21,143 nt of DNA. Origin: Scatonaster sp045598705 (lineage in GTDB: Bacteria; Bacillota; Clostridia; Saccharofermentanales; Saccharofermentanaceae). The notes below the pieces were generated by a model. That model ran no database searches. It was not told where the DNA came from and worked only from the letters and a program-made list of their open reading frames with translations. Both the position numbers and the translations under genes were made by a program. The stretch is taken from assembly GCA_045598705.1 (NCBI GenBank), contig JAZLMM010000022.1:1-21143 (forward strand). The letters are read 5' to 3'. This document shows, in pieces, positions 15,357-21,143 of the stretch (positions are counted from its first letter, which is position 1; each line of letters starts with the position of its first letter).

Positions 15357-15775
15357 GATACATGCTCGATACGAATATCTGCATCTATGCCATCAAGCAC
15401 AGACCCGAAGCGATATTCCAACGACTGCAAGAACATGATCCATCCGAAATCTGTATTTCATCCGTCACCTATGCGGAGCTTTACTACGGCGTCGAACGAA
15501 GCAAAGCCGTAATGAAGAACCGCATTGCATTGACGCTTCTTCTTTCCAACATAGAGGTCCTGCCGTTCGATTCTTTGGCAGCAGAAAGCTACGGTGAAGT
15601 CCGTGCTGAACTGGAGAAAGCCGGTACGCCGATCGGACCACTCGATACCATGATCGCCGGACATGCCCGATCGCTCAATTATACCGTGGTCACGAACAAT
15701 AAGAGAGAATTTGAAAGAGTGGAAGGGTTGCAATTGGAAAACTGGGCAACCGATGATTTGAAGCCAAATATGTAG
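15353..15775 (+). CDS. vapC: VapC-type PIN-domain toxin ribonuclease
   Basis: 140 residues, a usual VapC length. A PIN-domain Mg2+-dependent RNase that stops translation when freed from VapB; family members cut tRNA or rRNA. Acidic metal ligands are visible: Asp6 in MLDTNI, Glu42 in YAELYYG and Asp98 in GPLDTMIAGHA, with Asn115-Asn116 in VVTNNKREFERV at the fourth position where Asp or Asn is found. The catalytic set looks intact, so the toxin is probably active. The RNA target cannot be read from the sequence. Confidence 0.93.
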   Translation: MRYMLDTNICIYAIKHRPEAIFQRLQEHDPSEICISSVTYAELYYGVERSKAVMKNRIALTLLLSNIEVLPFDSLAAESYGEVRAELEKAGTPIGPLDTMIAGHARSLNYTVVTNNKREFERVEGLQLENWATDDLKPNM

Positions 15776-15795
15776 TAAAATAGCCCTATATGCTT

Positions 15796-15846
15796 GCGGG
15801 CCATTTGCCTGCAGACAACACGGCACGTCTGCACCAGATGTCGCCG
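15796..15846 (+). promoter_or_regulatory. Nested alternative hairpins in the leader of the cation exporter gene
   Basis: Three stems overlap in series: GCGGGC/GCCTGC (15796-15812, one G-U pair), TGCAGAC/GTCTGCA (15810-15833) and a ten-pair stem with one bulged C, CGGCACGTCT/AGATGTCGCCG (15821-15846). The third is followed by ATTTTATGTATT and then the ribosome binding site. Neighbouring stems share bases, so they cannot all form at once. The last stem may simply terminate vapBC, or the set may be an attenuator. Confidence 0.45.
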
Positions 15847-15871
15847 ATTTTATGTATTAGGAGTCATTCAT

Positions 15872-17038
15872 ATGGTCTCATGGATCATTCGAAAAAGAGT
15901 ACATAACTATCAAGATGCGAAACAACCAGGAGTGCGCCGTAGAATCGGTAGCATCTGCGGTGCCTGTGGCATCTTCTTCAACATATTACTATTTATCGGC
16001 AAGCTCATCATGGGTATTCTCACGCACTCTATCGCCATCGTCGGTGATGCGTTGAATAACTTGTCCGATGCAGGTTCTTCCATTATCACCCTGTTCGGTT
16101 TCCGTCTGGCGGGCAAAGCTCCGGATGCTGACCATCCCTTTGGTCATGGTCGTATCGAATATATCTCTGGTCTTGTCGTCTCCATGTTAATCATCCTCAT
16201 GGGATTTGAACTTGGCAAATCCTCTATCGAGGGAATCATTCATCCTGCTTCGGTTGACTGTACACTCCCTGCCATCATCATCCTGCTGGCCTCCTTGGTC
16301 GTGAAGCTCTACATGATGTTCTACAACCTAAAGTGGGCGAAGAAGATTGATTCTTCCGCCATGCGTGCGACCGGCATCGATAGCCGCAACGACATGATCT
16401 CCACGACAGTCGTTCTTCTTGCCGTCATCGCCACTCGCTTTACCGATCTTCCGGTCGATGCCTATATCGGTGTTCTACTCGCGCTCTTCATCCTTTACTC
16501 CGGCATAGACGCTGCGCGAGAGACGGTCGAGCCGCTTCTTGGTACACCACCGTCTAAAGAATTCTTGGATCGAGTTTCCGAGATTGTCCTTTCTCATGAA
16601 GCCGTCAGTGGCATTCATGACGTCATCGTCCATGACTATGGTCCGGGACGTAAGATGGTATCCCTTCACGCGGAAGTTTCCGCCTTCCAAGACATGTTCT
16701 ACATCCACGACTGCATCGATAACATCGAGCAGGATCTTGCAGAAGAACTGGACTGTGAAGCCGTGATTCACATGGATCCGATCGATACGAAGAACAAAGA
16801 TCTCATGACACTCGCAGAAGAGATCAAAGAAATCGCCAAGTCCATCGATGCACGTATCACCATTCACGATTTCCGTATGGTCCCTGGTGAGACACACACC
16901 AACCTCATCTTCGATATTGTGGTTCCGCACGATGTAAAGATGTCGGAGAAAGAACTGGTCCACAGTATTTCACGTCGTGTTCTGGAGAACCACCCACACC
17001 ATAACTGTGTCATCAAGATCGACCGTTCGTATGTGTAG
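15872..17038 (+). CDS. Cation diffusion facilitator exporter, manganese-type ligands
   Basis: 388 residues. An inner-membrane metal/proton antiporter predicted to export a divalent cation. Six membrane helices are expected between about residues 28 and 215. The transport site reads N62-N63-L-S-D66 in helix 2 (NNLSDAGSS) and D170-S-R-N-D174 in helix 5. The DxxxD in helix 5, in place of HxxxD, points to Mn2+ (or Fe2+) more than Zn2+. HPFGHGRIEYISG (88-100) is typical. The cytoplasmic C-terminal region is about twice the usual size (220-388), with a normal dimer domain followed by an extra His-containing domain (FRMVPGETHTNLIFDIVVP). The ATG at 15872 is chosen for TAGGAG eight bases upstream. 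The next gene starts 22 bases after the stop. Confidence 0.88.
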   Translation: MVSWIIRKRVHNYQDAKQPGVRRRIGSICGACGIFFNILLFIGKLIMGILTHSIAIVGDALNNLSDAGSSIITLFGFRLAGKAPDADHPFGHGRIEYISGLVVSMLIILMGFELGKSSIEGIIHPASVDCTLPAIIILLASLVVKLYMMFYNLKWAKKIDSSAMRATGIDSRNDMISTTVVLLAVIATRFTDLPVDAYIGVLLALFILYSGIDAARETVEPLLGTPPSKEFLDRVSEIVLSHEAVSGIHDVIVHDYGPGRKMVSLHAEVSAFQDMFYIHDCIDNIEQDLAEELDCEAVIHMDPIDTKNKDLMTLAEEIKEIAKSIDARITIHDFRMVPGETHTNLIFDIVVPHDVKMSEKELVHSISRRVLENHPHHNCVIKIDRSYV

Positions 17039-17060
17039 GGAAAGAAGGCAGATTGATCGA

Positions 17061-18485
17061 ATGGACAAAGATTCATCCCTTATTCCTGAAACCTCAGATA
17101 TTTCGTCACGTTCCTCGTCCAAGGGAAATTTCGGCAAGGGTAGTGTCTCTCTCCTCATTCTCAAACTCGGACTCCCGCTTATGTTGGCCGAATTAGTCGT
17201 CGTGCTCTATAATCTCGTCGACCGCGCATATATCGGTCATATGGGTGCAAACAGCACCTATGCCATTACTGGGCTTGGAGTATGCTTCCCACTCATCACA
17301 CTCATCAGCGCTTTTGCCAATCTCGGTAGTACCGGCGGAACCACACTGGCAACTATCGCGCGCGGTGAGAAGAATGACACGAAGGCCCAGCGCATGATGG
17401 AGACCTCCTTCACCTTTCTTATCCTCGTAGGTGCATGTTTAACTATCGTTCTCTTTGCTCTTGCACCTTGGCTTCTTGAGCTTCTGGGCGGCGATGAGTA
17501 CTCTCTCTCTTATGCTGTCGACTATTTCCGCATCTACGTTCTAGGTACGATTCCAGTACTTCTAAGTCTCGGTATGAATCCGTATATCAACGCGCAAGGG
17601 TTCCCGAAGATCGGCATGCTAACCGTGGTCATCGGCGCCGTTCTCAATATTGCGTTGGACCCACTGTTTATCTTCGTTTTCAACATGGGCATCCGTGGTG
17701 CTGCACTGGCCACCGTCCTCTCACAAAGCATCAGTGCTATATGGGTCCTTCTCTTCTTACGAAGCAAGTACCCGCCGCTGCGATTGGAGAGACTCTCCAT
17801 TGACCATACCCAGATTGGTAGCATGTTGAAGCTTGGCGCAACCGGGTTTACCTTCCGTGTCACCTCCAGCGTAACACAGGCAGTCGTAAACGTGATGTTA
17901 AAGTCCTTCGGCGGACCACTAAGCACCTTATATGTCGGTGCCATGAGTCTGACCAACTCCGTGCGCGAAGTCATGAGCCTTCCGAACAACGGCCTAACAA
18001 GCGCCGGTCAGAACGTCATGAGTTACAACTACGGCGCACAGGATCCGAAGCGTGTCTCCAAGAGTATCCGCTTCATCTTCTTGAGCGGACTTCTCGTCAA
18101 CTTCGCCATCTGGCTTCTGATTCTCTTCGTCCCAGAGCCACTGATGCGCATCTTCTCCGACGACCCAGAGCTCATCGACCTTGCTGTACACTGTGCCCGC
18201 ATCTACTTCCTCGCATTCCCATTCATGGCATTGCAGATGGCTGGTCAGACCACTTTCGTCGCCCTCAACTATCCGAAGCATGCGTTGTTCTTCTCCATGC
18301 TTCGTAAGATCATCCTCGTCACCCCGCTGACGATTCTTCTTCCGAATATCGGATTCGGAGTAGATGGTGTTTTCTGGGCAGAAGCAATCAGCCAGTTCAG
18401 CGGCGCAAGTATCTGTTTCCTCACCATGTACTTTGTCATTTGGCGCAAGATGATCCATGCGGCCAAAACCTCAGAATCCGCCTAA
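17061..18485 (+). CDS. MATE-family multidrug/cation exporter
   Basis: 474 residues, about the usual 440-480. Twelve membrane helices in two homologous halves are expected. Seen: NLVDRAYIGHMG (51-62), the typical helix-1/2 segment of MepA/NorM-like MATE proteins, and in the second half GLTSAGQNVMSYNYGAQDPKRV. These transporters export cationic drugs or metabolites against Na+ or H+. The first 25 residues are polar and Ser rich. The ATG at 17061 follows AGAAGG at a rather long 12 bases; an ATG at 17031 overlaps the previous stop and has no ribosome binding site. It is probably in one transcript with the cation exporter. The substrate is unknown. Confidence 0.88.
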   Translation: MDKDSSLIPETSDISSRSSSKGNFGKGSVSLLILKLGLPLMLAELVVVLYNLVDRAYIGHMGANSTYAITGLGVCFPLITLISAFANLGSTGGTTLATIARGEKNDTKAQRMMETSFTFLILVGACLTIVLFALAPWLLELLGGDEYSLSYAVDYFRIYVLGTIPVLLSLGMNPYINAQGFPKIGMLTVVIGAVLNIALDPLFIFVFNMGIRGAALATVLSQSISAIWVLLFLRSKYPPLRLERLSIDHTQIGSMLKLGATGFTFRVTSSVTQAVVNVMLKSFGGPLSTLYVGAMSLTNSVREVMSLPNNGLTSAGQNVMSYNYGAQDPKRVSKSIRFIFLSGLLVNFAIWLLILFVPEPLMRIFSDDPELIDLAVHCARIYFLAFPFMALQMAGQTTFVALNYPKHALFFSMLRKIILVTPLTILLPNIGFGVDGVFWAEAISQFSGASICFLTMYFVIWRKMIHAAKTSESA

Positions 18486-18514
18486 TTGCGATATCCGTCA
18501 CGACCCCCGGCTTT

Positions 18515-18543
18515 TTGCCATTCCAACACCATTGTGATAGAAT
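18515..18543 (+). promoter_or_regulatory. Promoter of the MurD-CapA fusion gene
   Basis: TTGCCA (18515-18520), a 17-bp spacer and TAGAAT (18538-18543) preceded by TGA, giving an extended -10. Transcription should start near 18550, leaving a leader of about 25 bases with AGGAGG. No terminator was found between the MATE gene and this promoter. Confidence 0.68.
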
Positions 18544-18575
18544 TGCACCGTGTGTAACAGGAGGCAGGAAACGAT

Positions 18576-20978
18576 ATGAGAATCATCGACAAACTGAACC
18601 ACAAACGTATCCTAATCTGGGGATATGGAAGAGAAGGTAAATCTACCGAGCAGTTCCTGAAAGAACATTGCGAAGTCGCTTCCTGCGATATTTTCGAGGG
18701 GAAAGAAGAAGACATTCAGATCAAGTCCGAAGACTACGATTACATCATCAAGAGTCCGGGTATTGCCACACACATTGATAATAATAAATATATCTCCCAG
18801 ACCAGACTCTTCATGGAGCAGTTTGGTTCACAGGTCATCGGTATCACAGGTACGAAAGGAAAGAGCACAACCTCTTCCCTGTTGTATCACGTCCTGTCGG
18901 ACTGTAGAAACGGAAATGCCGTGCTTTGCGGCAATATCGGCCTTCCCTGCTTCGACTACTACGATAAGATTGATGACGACACCATCATCGTATATGAACT
19001 GAGCTGTCACCAGCTCTCTGACTTAGACACCTCCCCACATGTAGCGGTTTTCCTGAATCTTTATCAGGATCATCTGGATCGCTATATCACCATGGAGAAC
19101 TACTTTGCCGCGAAGAAGAATATCACGGTTCATCAGGGACCTCAAGACTTCCTCTTCCACGGCAACGATGTCCCACCAATCGAGACTTCTGCCCAGCAGA
19201 AGCTCCTGAACTTCGACGAATCCATGAACTTCGACATGAAACTTCGTGGCGCACATAACCAATTTAACGCGACCTTTGTCTATCGCATCTGCACCGAAGT
19301 ATTCGGGCTGGATCCGCAAGACGTGCGCCACAGCATTGAGACATTCGACGGGCTTCACCACCGTCTCGAGTTCATCGGCAACTACGATGGCATTGACTTC
19401 TATAACGACTCGATCTCCACGATTCCTCAGGCCACCATCCAGGCAGCTACCAGTATCGCCAATACCGGCACGCTCTTGATTGGTGGTATGGACCGCGGCA
19501 TCGACTATCGAACACTCGTCTCGTTCATTCAAGAACACGGCGAGTATCAGTACATCTTCTCTTATGAATCCGGTCGAAGAATCTTCGAAGAGGCCGGTGC
19601 AGACAAGCTTCCTTACTGCCATCTCGTCGATGATCTACGTGCATCCGTCGAATTAGGAAGACGCATCACGCCTCCAGGCAAAGCATGCATCCTCTCCCCG
19701 GCCGCAGCTTCTTATACCCACTTCAAAGATTTCGAAGCACGTGGTGAGAAGTTCTGTCAGATTGTTCGTGGCGAGACCTCTCTTCTGTTCACCGGTGATA
19801 TCGGATTCGATCGTTACATGGATCACAAGTGGGAAGATCCGAATTTCTTGACCAAGCGTGTGAAAGATGTCCTCGCTTACGCAGACCATGTCATCGCCAA
19901 TGTGGAAGGCCCGATCATGGACCGTCCGAGTAATGATGTCAACGACGGTGCCCAACAACTCCTCCACTTCATGGAACCGGCTGTCGCAGATTTCCTGGCC
20001 GACAACCACTGTGACATCTGGAATATCTGTAATAATCACATCAAAGATGCAGGCGAAGCAGGTATTGCCTCGACCCTCGAAGAAGCAAAGAAACGTGGCA
20101 TCTCCACCATCGGTGCAGGTATGAATATCGAGGAAGCGAAAGCCGTCAAGTATCTTCCGGAAGCCGGCGGTATTGGTATGTTCGGAGTTGGTTACCAGCG
20201 TGCCTGTAGGAAAGCCGATGAGACCACACCGGGATGTTTCAGCTGGAGTGATCTCGATGCCATTCAAGCAACAATCACAGAGATTAAGAAGACCTGTCGC
20301 TGGTGTATCGTCATCGCACATGCCGGTGAAGAGTTCACGGCCCTGCCCTCACCCTATACCCGAGAGCGCTACCACCTCTACCTTAAGATGGGTGCAGATC
20401 TCGTCATCGCACACCACCCGCATGTTCCGATGAACTATGAGATGGTCGGCGACAAAGCCATCTTCTACTCTCTAGGAAATTTCATCTTCGATACACCTTA
20501 TCAGCGTGCCCAGTATAATACGGCCAAAGGACTGCTCCTAAGGTTGGATCTCACACCGGAGAAATTTACGTTCACCCCTTATGGTGTAGATATCTATCGT
20601 GCACACACCGGAGAAGACAGCCGAGAGATCGACCCCAATCAGCCAAGTGATGCGAACGAGCATATTGATCTTGGCAAGTTGCCAGTCATTTTCCAGGATG
20701 TACCGGAAGAACAGTACAAGCTTCTCTCCCCGCTATCCGCCAAGATGCACATTGCCGCCACACGTCGCCAGATGACTTTCCTGAATCCAGACCGATTTGC
20801 CCATGCAACGGAAGATGAATGGGATGCACATTTCTCAGAAGAGAAGCGCACCGGCCGCGTCCCAGGTGAGACCCTCGACTTCTTCATTCTCCGCCCACTC
20901 GCAGAAGAAGAGAAGAAAGAAGCCTGGAAACAGAGTACCATGCAAGATATCGCAGCGTATATTCGAGAACAACTCTAA
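18576..20978 (+). CDS. Fusion of a MurD-like amino-acid ligase with a CapA/PgsA-like domain
   Basis: 800 residues, no signal peptide or membrane helix, so predicted cytoplasmic. Residues 1-396 are a Mur ligase: GYGREGKS (16-23), SPGI (60-63), P-loop GITGTKGKSTT (89-99), ELSCHQL (141-147), DHLDRY (165-170), a candidate carbamylated Lys180 in FAAKKN, NDSISTIP (277-284), GGMDRGIDY (303-311) and LSPAAASYTHFKDFEARG (373-390). Residues 402-680 are a CapA/PgsA domain: FTGDIGFDRYM (405-415), ANVEGPI (441-447), NICNNHIKDAGEAG (483-496), AHAGEEF (581-587), AHHPHV (612-617) and FYSLGNFIFD (630-639). A C-terminal tail of 120 residues is unassigned. AGGAGG is 11 bases upstream of the ATG. The ligase may attach glutamate to a cell-wall precursor; the role of the second domain is inferred only. 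Confidence 0.87.
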   Translation: MRIIDKLNHKRILIWGYGREGKSTEQFLKEHCEVASCDIFEGKEEDIQIKSEDYDYIIKSPGIATHIDNNKYISQTRLFMEQFGSQVIGITGTKGKSTTSSLLYHVLSDCRNGNAVLCGNIGLPCFDYYDKIDDDTIIVYELSCHQLSDLDTSPHVAVFLNLYQDHLDRYITMENYFAAKKNITVHQGPQDFLFHGNDVPPIETSAQQKLLNFDESMNFDMKLRGAHNQFNATFVYRICTEVFGLDPQDVRHSIETFDGLHHRLEFIGNYDGIDFYNDSISTIPQATIQAATSIANTGTLLIGGMDRGIDYRTLVSFIQEHGEYQYIFSYESGRRIFEEAGADKLPYCHLVDDLRASVELGRRITPPGKACILSPAAASYTHFKDFEARGEKFCQIVRGETSLLFTGDIGFDRYMDHKWEDPNFLTKRVKDVLAYADHVIANVEGPIMDRPSNDVNDGAQQLLHFMEPAVADFLADNHCDIWNICNNHIKDAGEAGIASTLEEAKKRGISTIGAGMNIEEAKAVKYLPEAGGIGMFGVGYQRACRKADETTPGCFSWSDLDAIQATITEIKKTCRWCIVIAHAGEEFTALPSPYTRERYHLYLKMGADLVIAHHPHVPMNYEMVGDKAIFYSLGNFIFDTPYQRAQYNTAKGLLLRLDLTPEKFTFTPYGVDIYRAHTGEDSREIDPNQPSDANEHIDLGKLPVIFQDVPEEQYKLLSPLSAKMHIAATRRQMTFLNPDRFAHATEDEWDAHFSEEKRTGRVPGETLDFFILRPLAEEEKKEAWKQSTMQDIAAYIREQL

Positions 20979-21019
20979 TCGTTTTAACCATTCCCATGTA
21001 CGAGTGCAAATTCCGGAAA

Positions 21020-21055
21020 AACGGCATGCTGATTCCAGTAGAACTGCATGCCGTT
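21020..21055 (-). terminator. Hairpin with U-tract on the minus strand
   Basis: AACGGCATGC (21020-21029) and GCATGCCGTT (21046-21055) form a perfect 10-bp stem with a 16-base loop. On the minus strand the stem runs into five T's (GCCGTTTTTCC), so it would end a transcript entering from the right. On the plus strand there is no T-tract, though it may still protect the end of the MurD-CapA message. Confidence 0.65.
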
Positions 21056-21065
21056 CCGCTTCAAA

Positions 21066-21080
21066 CTGCACGAAGTGCAG
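21066..21080. other. Second short perfect hairpin near the right edge
   Basis: CTGCAC and GTGCAG form a 6-bp stem with a three-base loop, directly beside the stop codon of a possible minus-strand frame. No U-tract follows. It may add to the terminator at 21020-21055. Confidence 0.4.
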
Positions 21081-21143
21081 CTAGCTAATGGAATTAATCG
21101 GATTTGCGCATATCTCTACCGTTACATTCAAGGCGGTACGCCT
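21081..21143 (-). CDS. Possible 3' end of a gene entering from the right
   Basis: A minus-strand frame of 20 codons is open from the window edge to a TAG at 21081-21083. The residues (RRTALNVTVEICANPINSIS) match no family that can be named. The only support is position: a hairpin and a terminator-like structure with a U-tract on the same strand follow at once. It could be chance. Confidence 0.3.
   Translation of the reverse strand, partial: RRTALNVTVEICANPINSIS

Noticed and set aside
15794..15871. Cys-rich N-terminal extension of the cation exporter
   Set aside because: No ribosome binding site serves the upstream start, while TAGGAG precedes the ATG at 15872, where the family-like sequence begins.
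15790..15900. Short leader peptide overlapping the exporter start
   Set aside because: An ATG at 15790 opens a frame of under 40 codons, but there is no ribosome binding site and no codon run that would suggest attenuation by translation.

Overview
The window reads as chromosomal housekeeping and envelope DNA from a Gram-positive (Firmicutes, probably clostridial) bacterium. The support is a GatCAB amidotransferase, an LtaS-type lipoteichoic acid synthase, strong AGGAGG-type ribosome binding sites, TATAAT-type promoters, and a carboxynorspermidine synthase homologue of the kind seen in gut clostridia. The species cannot be named from the sequence. Base composition looks close to half G+C and even throughout. 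No rRNA, tRNA, CRISPR array, insertion sequence or phage gene was seen. No stretch longer than about 185 bases lacks a gene.

Left part (1-4454): a terminator hairpin is followed by two minus-strand genes, a carboxynorspermidine synthase-like dehydrogenase and a fused protein made of a degenerate HAD domain and a degenerate uridine-kinase-like domain. A divergent promoter region separates these from a plus-strand pair: a tail-anchored protein of unknown function and a PAS-GGDEF protein whose active site is altered but whose RxxD inhibitory site is kept.

Middle (4422-8971, minus): one apparent operon with a strong promoter (TTGAAA, 17 bp, TATAAT). It holds a Na+/phosphate symporter with a PhoU-like tail, the tRNA methyltransferase TrmL and a membrane LTA synthase with a Thr-Pro repeat linker. 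The first and last genes are a plausible pair, bringing phosphate in and building a glycerol-phosphate polymer outside.

Centre right (9013-14920, minus): gatC-gatA-gatB, tightly coupled, then a large Sel1-repeat protein with a C-terminal membrane anchor and probably its own promoter. All three Gat subunits carry extra polar segments.

Right part (14985-20978, plus): a VapBC toxin-antitoxin pair with a clear promoter and palindromic operator, a cation diffusion facilitator (manganese-type ligands) with nested alternative hairpins in its leader, a MATE exporter, and an 800-residue protein joining a MurD-like ligase to a CapA/PgsA-like domain. This last gene has its own promoter and is the best candidate for an undescribed activity. 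At the right edge, hairpins and a short open frame suggest the 3' end of a minus-strand gene running in from outside.
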